This document shows, piece by piece, positions 33,845 to 43,622 of a DNA stretch of 64,000 nucleotides. The notes under the pieces are model-generated. The model was not told the origin of the DNA. It did not search any database and saw nothing but the letters and a program-made list of their open reading frames with translations. The position numbers and the translations under genes are program-made. This DNA is from Darksidea phi (taxonomy: Eukaryota > Ascomycota > Dothideomycetes > Pleosporales > Lentitheciaceae). How positions within the stretch are numbered: position 1 is the stretch's first letter; every line of letters starts with the position of its first letter. The stretch covers positions 186,001 through 250,000 of the forward strand of contig JASJFT010000042.1 of the NCBI GenBank assembly GCA_030770425.1. The letters run 5' to 3'.

Positions 33845-34545
33845 CTATCCGGCTATCCCAGCCTTATCCTTGTCGTTCCCCCCTTCGTCTGCGCAGCCGC
33901 AGTCGTATGCATCCCCAATGTTCTCGCAGTTGAACTCGGGCTTATGCAGTCGCTTGTTGACGATGTTGTGGACCATGCAGCCCCACATGGCAGCAGCCGA
34001 CCGTGACGATACCTGGGGAGGGTACTTCGCTAGCACCTTTCCGAAGTGTTCAGCACACTCTCCGCTGCGAACGCAGTTAGCCCCCGCCTGACTTCAGCTG
34101 CAGAAACGCCATGCGGCGCGTGGCGTACCATGGGTACAGGCGCTGGAACAGGTGTACGTATGATCGCAGCGCTTCCTTCTCCTCCTCTGTAGGCTTCTCG
34201 GGAAATCGTCCGAACGTGGTGTGGAGCACTTTCCATGCTGCGCGGCCGAGTTCTGCCCTGCATGAGGGCAAAATTGTCAGTCATGTCTCTTTGCTTATTG
34301 TGATCATGCGGGGGGATGTGCTGGAAGACGTACTTTGCCGTAGCGTTTCCCAGCTTCGGCGCAATCGCATGCCCTGTCAGTACGGCGCCGCTCTGAGTTC
34401 CGCCTGACTTGACGTGCTTCGCTTGCTCTATCGGGGAGGGGAGTCCTGGAGGTTCTCGATGTCCTTCTAGCAGAAGTATTGAGAAAAGCGCAATGCAGAA
34501 CAAGGCGAGCAGGACGAAGCGGCTTCGTGTTCCGGTCGGTGCCAT
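33845..34545 (-). CDS. ERV2: FAD-linked sulfhydryl oxidase, ERV2-like (ER)
   Basis: Predicted 186 aa, exons 34545-34334, 34257-34129, 34064-33845. An N-terminal signal anchor (FVLLALFCIALFSILLLEG) places it in the ER lumen, matching Erv2 and not mitochondrial Erv1. The Erv/ALR domain starts ELGRAAWKVLHTTFGRFPEK. The active-site CGEC (Cys114, Cys117) in LYPCGECAEHF appears only after splicing intron 2, which splits the Cys114 codon. FAD-binding residues follow in WGCMVHNIVNKRLHKPEFNC, the CX16C motif. A C-terminal cluster CENIGDAYDCGC could be the shuttle dithiol. Function by family: makes disulfides with O2 and passes them to PDI. It shares a 454-bp divergent promoter with BCAT. Confidence 0.92.
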
Positions 34546-34999
34546 GGCAAGAAGATGGGAGGTCTCCGCCTAGGTTCGAGGTCCAAAAAATGCGGTCGCG
34601 ATGACGGGGTAAGGAATAGCTGGTTGGAGTGAACTCTTGAAGTCTCGATGCCCCGGAGCTCGAGTTTCGGATGATTTCGCCAAGCTTTCTATTGAGCCCT
34701 CACACCACTCGGCTAGGCCTTCCCCGCTGACATCCATGACATGAGTTGCCTGCAAGGAACGCAATTTGTGAGGCAAAGCGTCCGTGCCACGGAATCACTG
34801 GGTGTTCTGTCGGTGAATCTGACGGCTCATCCCAGTGTGATATACTCTCCCGGCTGGTTCAGGATATCGGCGGAATTTCAGCACCGATATCGCAGCTGAT
34901 TACGAGCTTACAGAGCCTACGAGCAGAATAAGTTCGAATATCTAAATCTCCAGTGAAGCCCTTCAAGCCGAAACACAGCTCACACAAACGTTGCACAAC
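34546..34999. promoter_or_regulatory. Shared divergent promoter, ERV2 and BCAT
   Basis: 454 bp between two outward-pointing start codons. No coding potential seen. Specific factor sites are not assigned. Confidence 0.45.
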
Positions 35000-36508
35000 A
35001 TGTCCGATTATCCCCCGCCCCCTGTAAACACCATTGGTACGTCGATCGCATCAAAAGCCTGCTTCCGAGCAAGAAGCCCCTGTGTAAATTTCGACTGACC
35101 ACTTGAACAGATTGGAGTAATGTGGGATTCAAGATCCGAGAAGGCAAGTCACTCCCAGCGGCGTTGTCCAATTGTTTTTCCAGAACATGCGCATTCAGAA
35201 TCAATTCGTTGATTACGGAAGGCATTCAAAAGAGACGGAGCTTAAGAGCGCAGAGAACAGTCGGCTCGCCACAGTCTTGAATTTCGTACTGTAGTGTGCT
35301 TCCGTGGACCGAAAGGCCGCTGCTTTAATATTAGCCTCCCGCAATCATTGATATAGTACCTTTTCGTTCATTCTGCTTTCCATTTGAACATCCAAGCTAA
35401 CAACTGTAGTTGCCGGCCATGTTGAATCACACTACTCCGTCAAGCAGGGAAAATGGACACCTCCACAATTCATTGAGGACCCGTTTCTCCGCCTCCACGG
35501 CATGGCTCCTGGCTTGAACTATGGCCAGCAATGTTACGAAGGTCTAAAAGCTTTCCGTGATCCGAAAGGCAACATCAACATCTTTAGACCAAACAAAAAT
35601 GCCGAGCGAATGCAACACTCTGCCTCATTTATCTCGATCCCGGGAGTTCCTACGGACCATTTCCTCGCATGCTGTAAGCTTGCGGTCGGAATGAATGCCG
35701 CGTACGTGCCGCCACACGAAACTGGTGCGGCCATGTATGTACGACCGTTGTTATTTGGAAGCTCCGCACAGTTGGGGTTGAATCCGCCTGAAGAGTACAC
35801 CTTCTGCGTTTTTGTGATCCCTACAGGAGTTTACCACGGGACAAATCCGGTTGACGCCTTGATTCTGGAGCGTTTCGACCGTGCAGCGCCTGAGGGTACA
35901 GGTTCAGCGAAGATCGGTGGGAACTATGCACCGGTACTACGATGGAGCGAGAAGGCGCATCATGACGGTTACGGAATCACCCTTCACCTGGATAGCAAGA
36001 CCAGGACCGTGATCGATGAGTTCTCCACATCAGCGTTCATTGGCGTGAAGAAGGACGGTGACAAGGTCAAGCTCATTGCATCGAACAGCAAGAACGTCAT
36101 CAAGAGCGTGACCGCCGACAGCGTCCTCAAGATCGGAGAGTCCTTTGGCTGGGAGGTCGAGGAGCGAGAAGTACGTCATCGCTTCCACCCCCTCAGTACT
36201 CACACTGACATGCATAGATCCCTTACACAGAACTCAACGAGTTCCAAGAAGTCCTTGCTGCCGGTACCGCAGCGGCTCTCGTTCCGATCAAGTCGATTAC
36301 CTACGAATCAAAGGGCGAGAAATTCACCTACAAGGACGCCTCGAGCGAACCAGGTCCCGTTTGCGTAAAGCTTCTTACAACATTGAAGGGCATTCAGCAA
36401 GGCAAGATCGAGGACAAGCAGAGTTGGCTATTTCAGGTTGATAGACCGGAGTTGTGGGGCAAGCAAGGAGCGAATGGAACGGAGGAGACTGTCGATCAGC
36501 TACCGTGA
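35000..36508 (+). CDS. Branched-chain amino-acid aminotransferase
   Basis: PLP-dependent class IV transaminase interconverting Leu/Ile/Val and their 2-oxo acids. Predicted 373 aa. Exons 35000-35036, 35111-35143, 35410-36170, 36218-36508. Spliced start: MSDYPPPPVNTIDWSNVGFK, then REVAGHVESHYSVKQGKW. Family motifs: GMAPGLNYGQQCYEGLKAFR, YVRPLLFGSS, and the PLP Lys191 in GSAKIGGNYAPVLRWSEKA, followed by DEFSTSAFIG. No mitochondrial presequence is evident, so it is likely cytosolic. Intron 2 has a GC donor (AAG/GCAAGT) and is unusually long here (266 bp). Similar paralogues occur in fungal secondary-metabolite clusters (TOXF of Cochliobolus carbonum), but no cluster is evident around this one. 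Confidence 0.93.
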
Positions 36509-37170
36509 GGTTCTCAAACAACCAATAGATTTCCATACAAAAAGGTTGAAAAAGGCGCTCTTGGTCAAATCCTGCGAACTAGAAGCCGATTAGGTGGAAT
36601 CAACGTTTCCGGAGGATATCAATGACAATTGTAGCCGCATGCTTCCTGTCACATACCCACGAGCACCAATTGAATGCAATACACAAACCATCACATGAAC
36701 GACCTCTCGTTTCGCACAGCTCCATGTTTTCAAGTCAATAATTCATGAGGATTCTTCCATCTATTCCCAACGGATGAATATTAAAAATTAAAACAATTCC
36801 TCATTATGTTCCATATTCAGCCAATCATAACCCACACCGGCGCTCAGAAACGGCAAATCTCCGGTCCTACACCAACGTCATCCCTGCCCCCGCTGCCGCA
36901 ACGCACGCGCACCTATTGCGTCCGCCTTGCCGTCGTACGACTTTCGGAGGTCTACATCACCGCAGGCAGACACAAGACTTGCCTTTCTTACCTGCGCAGT
37001 CCCGCCAACGTCTTACACATAATCTCGCTCTCCCTCTTTTCGTACAAAGTCCGTTCGATCGCGACTGCCGGCCTTATCGGTAAACTGGTTGCACTGTGAA
37101 ACTTGCTGCACGTGGGGACTGGGAACCGCGGGGCTTTGGGCATTGCTTTCGTGAAGAAGACGAAGAAAGT
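36509..37170. other. Intergenic between BCAT and NEDD8 protease
   Basis: 3' region of BCAT and promoter of the next plus-strand gene. No supported gene. Confidence 0.4.
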
Positions 37171-38203
37171 ATGCCATCGCTGAGTAGGATGGTAGATGGG
37201 GCGAGGAGACATTTTGGCGATAGTTTGAGCCCTGACGACGCGTATCTTTCTTGTGAGTTGCCGCTGGAACCTGGAACGGATGCATGGGTGTGCTAATCAG
37301 AGGTAGATTATGACGTCCGAGGTGAGTACGCTACATGTGAAGATGTACGGATTGAGAAGAGTGTAGGAATACTGACGCGATGTAGTGATGAAGGCGGATG
37401 TGGATAGTATCAAGAATGACTGGCTCACAGACAATGCGCGTCCTCCCTTCCTCCATATCCCAAGTACCACCACTAATATACTTCTCTGCAGGCTATTGCA
37501 TTTTGGCAAGAGTAAACCGCCCGCTTCTGCCGTGTCCTTACCATACTTACGCGCACATAGGTACCTCGAGCGCGAAGAACTAAAAGATTACCCCAAAGCG
37601 CAAATCGTCCTCCTCCGTCCCTCAATGTCCTTCCTCCTCCAACATACTAGTGACCCACGAACCCTGGAAGGCGCGCTCCCAAAGTTCTCTCATACAACAC
37701 ACATCTTCCTCCCTATAAATGACAACACAGACGTCGCACGCGCAGAAGGTGGCTCTCACTGGTCCCTCCTCCTCGTCTCCATACTCGACGGTGTATCCTT
37801 CCACTACGACTCGATGTCCCCAAGCAATGACCGCGAGGCACGGAATACGAGCATTAAGCTAGAACAATTGCTGCAAAAGCGGTTGCGGTTCATCCATATG
37901 GACGATGCGCCGCAGCAGGAGAATGGGAGTGATTGTGGGGTATTCGTTTGTGTCTTGATGAAGCACTTGCTGCTTAAGCGACTGCTCCGAGCAGATGCGA
38001 CGAAGAAGATTAGCATGAGTATGAAAGATCAGCATATCAATGCGTCAGATGGACGGAAGACTATGATGCGGATCATAGACGCGAGGAAAAAGGAAGGAGA
38101 GCGGCGGAGATCACGATCCGTCAGCCCGTTCCGGCCTAAATCGAGTCAGTCGAAGAGTCCACCGCGGATAGGGGAAGAAAATGACAACTTGAAGACAACA
38201 TAA
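37171..38203 (+). CDS. NEDD8-specific protease (SENP8/NEP1-like, peptidase C48)
   Basis: Cysteine protease of the Ulp1/SENP family that processes or removes NEDD8. Predicted 269 aa from five exons: 37171-37252, 37307-37321 (15 nt), 37386-37435, 37492-37511 (20 nt), 37561-38203. Spliced N-terminus: SLSPDDAYLSYYDVRVMKAD, then NDWLTDNAIAFWQEYLERE, matching the SENP8 start. Catalytic residues visible are His122 in GGSHWSLLLV, Asp139 in FHYDSM, the oxyanion Gln in DAPQQENGSDCG and Cys181. The C-terminal 50 residues are basic and Ser-rich (RRRSRSVSPFRPKSSQ). Intron 3 must begin with GC (AAT/GCGCGT), a weak donor. The tiny exons each encode conserved residues, so they are real though easy to miss. 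Convergent with the next gene. Confidence 0.88.
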
Positions 38204-38893
38204 GGGTCGGCTGGTTGTAGCATCTCTTAGGGTGGGGGTATCCGCGGAGCTAGAAGCTTGGTGATCCCTTGTTGTGCACCGATGGAGTAGCACTACGACT
38301 AGCAATACCATTCGATACGGGTTCACAGCGTCAATCAAGGCTTCCTTTGCATCCAGGGGGTCTTATTCTTAGTTACGCGTTGCCATGGCCTAGATGGTGT
38401 TGCTTCTAATGAAAAGTAAGTTTACGAAGCTTGACGCAGTTACGGTTATGGTAATGTAATTGGCTTATGAGTTCTGTAAATACCAAGTAGCATTAGCATG
38501 GTGCAATGGCGGGGAACTTCTCAGATGCAGTGTTTTTGGTCTATCGCTATTGTCATGAAGGTGATCAGATGCTCCTGCCCTCGTATGCATACTTTGAGCA
38601 TATATACTGACTAGTCTACTCCATAATCCGACAGTAGCAGCCCGCCAAAATCCGCTGATTATGCATTCCAATGCGTTGATACCCACGTAATATGCCTAAA
38701 CACCGTTCCATGCTGGGTATCATATCCCACGGTATCGTGCCCAGTATCGTACATGTAAAGGAAAAGGGAGGCATGCACGAAACGCTATGCTATGCGCCTC
38801 GTAACCTCTATAGTCGTATGACGCCCAAAACCCCTCTTTCGTCTCGAGTGACTATCCCCGGAAAGGGCAGCGACACCGATTGTGCCCACGGCT
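38204..38893. other. Convergent intergenic region
   Basis: Two 3' UTRs meet here. No gene supported. Confidence 0.4.
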
Positions 38894-41800
38894 TTATCCG
38901 TCCAGTGCCTCGCTATCCTTCGCCAGCTTCTGCAGCAGCTGCTCAGAAGCCTTCTTCATCTTGCCCTTTTTCTTTTCCACATCCTTGAACATGGCAGTAA
39001 ACTCGCCGTTGTGGCGATCGATAAGCGTATCAAGCATATGCTTTCCGTCTCTTGCATACATATTTGCGATGCTATCGACAGCAGTCTCGTTGTCTACAAC
39101 GTGACGCATGACACGTGTAGATACGCGGAGGAGCTGTTCATGGAGGGACCGTTGGTGTGGCTGCAGACTAGCTTCCCATTCCATTTCTTCGGCCTCTGAG
39201 GTGGGCATTAGAGGATCAGTCCGCGGCTCCAGCTCGGCGGATGTGGAGCTGTGAGAGCTTGGTGAGCCATCTAGAGGTGGTGGAGAGGACTTGAAGTAAT
39301 CAGGCGAAGCATTCTGCTTCGGAAGTGCTTCGCTTTCCTGCTGAACGAGTGTATCGCCATTCATATCGACATCAGCCGAGAACGCGGATTCGATCATCTG
39401 TGTACCTTCAACAGGTTGTAGGGGACCGGTCTGCACAAAGTTATCCATGACCACATCAACGCTTTGGCGTGCTTTTCTGGGCGCTCCCGGTGCTGGAGGC
39501 CCAACTGTCCGGCTGCGCGATTGTCTGGCCGGTTGCCTCACTCGAAGAGGTTCTGCGCCAAACGGTTTTGCTTTGTGAGCTAGGGCGGGTTCGCGGGTCT
39601 GCTTAGGTGGCTCGGCAACATAATCCACTTCACTGGATGTGTCGCTGGAGCTTCCGCTGTCGCCTAGTTCGATAGGCAATTCGATCGACGCACCTTCCAG
39701 GATTTTGGCCTCACTGAAGGTAGCCTTTTCATCTCCAGTAAGTCGTCGTGTGAATGAGGTAAGCTTTTGAGAGTTGGGGCGGTGATTAAAGGGATCGTTC
39801 CTCTCAATCTCGTATATGCCCATCTCCCTTTCCATGTTCACCCGGCGAGGGTCTGCATGCCCAGATATGGCTGTGGACTCTGCATGGGGAGAAGCAGGAG
39901 TCGGCTTGCTATTGCTTGAGAGAAGCTCTACGTTCACCGACCCTCCAGAGTAACTTCGCTTCTCATGCTGGTGCATGGGCGTATGACGTCTATCTGGCCG
40001 TTTCCCGGGTTCCACAATATGTTGACGTTGCGATCCAGGTGCAGTCTGAGTAGTTTGGGCAACAGTAGGTTTGGCTGGAGCTTTCATACTTCTGTTTAAC
40101 CCCGCCATGAAATTGGTGGAAGGATGCTGATTCTGTCTTCTACAGGGGCTGGAAGGTTCGGTGAGTACTCGCAAAGGAGCATTTGTCGACGGGGGTCTAA
40201 CTGAGATAATCTCTTCTTGTTCTGCATCGCGGCCCATCAGCGCCGAGCTCATCTTAACTCGCTTCACGCGCGACGGGGTCGCTGGAGGAGACGATTGTGC
40301 AGGTCGCTTCCGGGTGGCAACCAGATTCTCATGTCCAGAGCTCTGCTCTACGATCATAGCGTGCTCGTTGTTGCCTTCAGGTTCGTTCAATTTATCCAAA
40401 GTATGGATTTCTAAATCCAGGAGCGCGGTATCTGGGAGCCTGGACAGTTCGCCCAGGTGATCTTCGGATGGATTGACGTTCTCTTTGCCGTCTACCGCCG
40501 TTTCGGGGTGCGTCTTTGGCTTCTTGGACAGTGCACTTGGGATAGGTTGGGATTTAGATACCAATTGCGAAAGCACCGAGGGCTTGCTCAATTTCACTGG
40601 TTGATCTTCTGCACTTGACAGCCTGAGGTCTCTGTTGCTTTTCTTTGCCTTCGGTTCGGCTGGTACCGCGGCCCTTTTTAATCTAGGCGCCTTTGGGACC
40701 TGGCTTCGTTTCGCTGGTGAGTGCGTCCTCCTACGCTTATTCTCAGTATACTCCGAGTCACAGATCTCCTCTTCTGACGTCTCTGGTTCTTTGTAAGTGA
40801 CTGCTTTGGCCCGCTTCCTCTTTGCTCGCAGGTTTGATCTTGTTTCGTCATCTTGCGGGATAGCGAACACATCAGAGTCTGCGTGCCGTAGGCTTGGAAT
40901 TTGTGCGTCTTTCGGCTTCGCTATCTTTGGCAAGTTTGAGGGTAGAACTGTAGCGCTCAAGCTTGCTGCTTGGCTTTTCGGAACGCTATTTTTGGTGCCG
41001 GACCGAAGAGAAGGAATTGGAGCCTGTGTTCGTAACGACGGTTGACTGAGTGTGTCTTCTTCTTGTTCAGCGCTTTTCACTTCATGTCTCCGCGATTTTG
41101 GCTTAGGCTTTGGTTTCGGGCCGATCGGTCTTGCTTTCGTGATTGAACTCGCAGGCTTTTTAGAAGCATTTGCCGTGCCGTTCAGTTTCGCAGACGGCTT
41201 CATCGTCACCATAGTTGGTCGCTTTATCCTTGGCGTCTGCTCGGGAAATTCGAACTCTTTGTCGCTTCTCTGACCCAACGGTAGCCGTTGTGTGGTCACG
41301 CTTGATGACGCAGGTTTTTTTACCATTGGGAGAGCGCCAGGTTTAGGTAGGACGAGTTGTTTCGGCACCGCAATGACGGAAGGCTCATGCAAGCTGCGCG
41401 CAGCAGCCACGGCAGCATGCGATACATTACTCGCCGATTTGGATGTTGGTAGGCCTGTGGATGACTCCACTACCACAGTTTGTGGGGCAATGGCTCTTGG
41501 GGTGATGGCTCGTCGTGTAGCAGGCGCTATTCGAGAATTATCTGTCGCAATCGAGAGTCGAACAGCCGGTTCCGTGCTTTCTCTCGTCTCTTCAGGGGCT
41601 ACAGAGTTATCATCTGCGCTTATTACATTTTCTCCAATGTCCGCTAGTGCGTGCTGTCCACGCTGTGCGGCCCTTGTAACCCCGTCTTGTTCTGGCCCAG
41701 CGCCCGGTAGTTGGTCCAAGGAGAGGGGATCGGTGCTTGCCATCAGAGGTAGACGTAGAAGGTCAATGATGGCATTTTTGCACTCCATGGCAACTTCTTC

Positions 41801-42625
41801 CGATGTGAACATGATGGCAAATTCACGACCTGAGTGTTCGGCTGAGTTGACGCGATATGTCCAGGGGCCGGGTCTTAACTTCAAAACGACGTCCCAGGGG
41901 CTCAGCTTGGTCTGTTGTCCTTGAGAATCATATAAAACCGCTCGCTTTCGACGCACACTTTGAATGTGGGAGAGCGGTATATCCACAAATCCAATCTCTT
42001 GTAGCATGGGATCCGCTGTTACTATAGTGAGATGTTCGTGCTGTATGAGAAGCATTGACGCTGTGTCGTTTGGTTCCTTCCACTTGTACCCATCGGATGC
42101 GATAAGACAGACAACGTAGAAGAGATCACAGTCGTTGACCCGGTCTATTATGGCCACATCCACTAGCCTTTGCAGAAATTGTTGATATTCCTGCATCCAA
42201 CGAGGGCCAGCATCTCTTGGAAAGTCCGATACGCTCTTCTCAACCTTGTCGTTTGGCCAAAAGCTCAAGTATTTGACTCCACGAGCAAGCGCTTCCCGGA
42301 TGATGAGGCCTGCCACGATCTTCGTCTCTTCTCGCTCGGCTGTAGTTAGGATCACCTCGCCGAGTCTTGTCAACCCTTGGTTGGGACGACTGAGGTACGT
42401 GACCACGTCTGCGGAGGATTGGAGCATCTTGCACAACGTGATGCCGATCCATCTTCGTCTAGAGAAAGAGGATTTGCTGTCGCAGAAAGCCCAAAGATAG
42501 GCTTCCGCCGTAGTTGGAGAAGCTGCGTCGGCGCTGACTCCGTCGGCAATGATGCGGGATAGTCGTTCGTGAGAAGCATTAATGTCGGGTGCTTCAAGGA
42601 CGCTGTGGAAGTCCTGCGCCGACAT
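38894..42625 (-). CDS. Large disordered protein; candidate meiotic chromosome-axis core (Red1/SYCP2-like)
   Basis: Intronless, 1,243 aa, no clear family by eye. Three parts are visible. Residues 1-190 are helical and ARM-like (LSRIIADGVSADA, RRWIGITLCKMLQSSADVV, IVAGLIIREALARGVKYLSF). Residues about 195-305 look like a PH-type beta domain (LLIQHEHLTIVTADP, IGFVDIPLSHIQSVRRKRAV, REFAIMFTSEEVAMECKNAI). About 310-1120 is disordered, rich in Lys, Ser and Pro, with many KRXK nuclear signals. Residues about 1155-1243 form a coiled coil (SLHEQLLRVSTRVMRHVVDN, ending KKASEQLLQKLAKDSEALDG). An ARM-PH-disorder-coil order is that of axis core proteins (Red1, SYCP2, Rec10, ASY3). This is inference from architecture; a chromatin adaptor with a similar plan is the alternative. 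The frame itself is certain. Confidence 0.85.
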   Translation of the reverse strand: MSAQDFHSVLEAPDINASHERLSRIIADGVSADAASPTTAEAYLWAFCDSKSSFSRRRWIGITLCKMLQSSADVVTYLSRPNQGLTRLGEVILTTAEREETKIVAGLIIREALARGVKYLSFWPNDKVEKSVSDFPRDAGPRWMQEYQQFLQRLVDVAIIDRVNDCDLFYVVCLIASDGYKWKEPNDTASMLLIQHEHLTIVTADPMLQEIGFVDIPLSHIQSVRRKRAVLYDSQGQQTKLSPWDVVLKLRPGPWTYRVNSAEHSGREFAIMFTSEEVAMECKNAIIDLLRLPLMASTDPLSLDQLPGAGPEQDGVTRAAQRGQHALADIGENVISADDNSVAPEETRESTEPAVRLSIATDNSRIAPATRRAITPRAIAPQTVVVESSTGLPTSKSASNVSHAAVAAARSLHEPSVIAVPKQLVLPKPGALPMVKKPASSSVTTQRLPLGQRSDKEFEFPEQTPRIKRPTMVTMKPSAKLNGTANASKKPASSITKARPIGPKPKPKPKSRRHEVKSAEQEEDTLSQPSLRTQAPIPSLRSGTKNSVPKSQAASLSATVLPSNLPKIAKPKDAQIPSLRHADSDVFAIPQDDETRSNLRAKRKRAKAVTYKEPETSEEEICDSEYTENKRRRTHSPAKRSQVPKAPRLKRAAVPAEPKAKKSNRDLRLSSAEDQPVKLSKPSVLSQLVSKSQPIPSALSKKPKTHPETAVDGKENVNPSEDHLGELSRLPDTALLDLEIHTLDKLNEPEGNNEHAMIVEQSSGHENLVATRKRPAQSSPPATPSRVKRVKMSSALMGRDAEQEEIISVRPPSTNAPLRVLTEPSSPCRRQNQHPSTNFMAGLNRSMKAPAKPTVAQTTQTAPGSQRQHIVEPGKRPDRRHTPMHQHEKRSYSGGSVNVELLSSNSKPTPASPHAESTAISGHADPRRVNMEREMGIYEIERNDPFNHRPNSQKLTSFTRRLTGDEKATFSEAKILEGASIELPIELGDSGSSSDTSSEVDYVAEPPKQTREPALAHKAKPFGAEPLRVRQPARQSRSRTVGPPAPGAPRKARQSVDVVMDNFVQTGPLQPVEGTQMIESAFSADVDMNGDTLVQQESEALPKQNASPDYFKSSPPPLDGSPSSHSSTSAELEPRTDPLMPTSEAEEMEWEASLQPHQRSLHEQLLRVSTRVMRHVVDNETAVDSIANMYARDGKHMLDTLIDRHNGEFTAMFKDVEKKKGKMKKASEQLLQKLAKDSEALDG

Positions 42626-43622
42626 TTTTAGAAGATTGAAAAATCGCTGTGCAACATTTGATGTGCACGCGGCGGGACGCGACGAAACGCGAGCGCGTCG
42701 GACAGGGATACGCGCGGTGGAAATTGGCGTTGGTGTTGGGAAGAATAGTTCTACAGGCGCGAAGTAAAGAGGAGACGGATATGTAAGAGAAGGCGAGAGA
42801 GAAGGAGAATTGTGGCGGCGGTGATAGAGGAAGGCGCAATGGTCTGGGTCAAGTGAGGAAAGTACGGTGGAGACGCGATACCTACGCCTTCACCCTCGGC
42901 CAATGTATCACCTTTACGCTAGTTTGAAGAAGAGGCCGATCAAAAGATGTTTTCAGGATGATGTAATGAGAGAAACACGTCTATACTTATCATTCGCCGT
43001 GTAGGCGTTCGGACTCGAGGTACACGCGACGGCTCCAGTGGACGTGAGGCGCTAAGAATGAACCTTTCACCCCTTGTGAGCCAAGTTCAACTTCTCCCGC
43101 TTAAAGCTACAAGTCTGAACCGTAACCAAAGTATCTCTTCGAGTGGCTCACTAGCATAGAAGTGCGACCAAACGATGCGTGAAGCTCGAGGGCTTTTCAA
43201 GCCAGCCCGCATACGAAAATGGAACTGCAACTCCACTAGCTCATTCGGTACTAGTTCAATCTCCACCAAATGAGCGCTAGACTACTTCAGGGCCCGGATG
43301 GTTCTCGGTCACCTGATCCAGTGTTACTAATCAGAGAGGACATTGCAAATGACCGTTATTACATCTTGGGCCTCGAAGGTATGCACATGCAGCACCGATA
43401 GGCATCCACAAACGAGCAGCTTCGGTGCAACCCTAAGATGGCTTTCAATAGGAGAAAACATTCTCCAAGAACATTAAAGGGGCAGAAGCTTGCCTGTCTT
43501 GTTCAGCCATAACGGAGAGAATCCTTCCGTGCTAATCGTGGCCTCTGCGGGCAGGGGGCCACGTATTCATATAAGACATTCGAACGTTATCGCAACTGCA
43601 CTTGGAATGTCGACTTGAAAAG
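42626..43622. other. Divergent intergenic region
   Basis: About 1 kb between the axis-protein candidate (minus) and an MFS gene (plus), so two promoters. No gene supported. Confidence 0.4.

Noticed and set aside
34546..34620. tRNA-like box B word (GGTTCGAGGTCC) on plus
   Set aside because: No matching A box or cloverleaf; it lies in the ERV2 leader.
35000..36508. BCAT as a marker of a toxin-type metabolite cluster
   Set aside because: TOXF-like paralogues occur in such clusters, but the neighbours here (ERV2, NEDD8 protease, LYAR) are housekeeping genes and no synthase is present.
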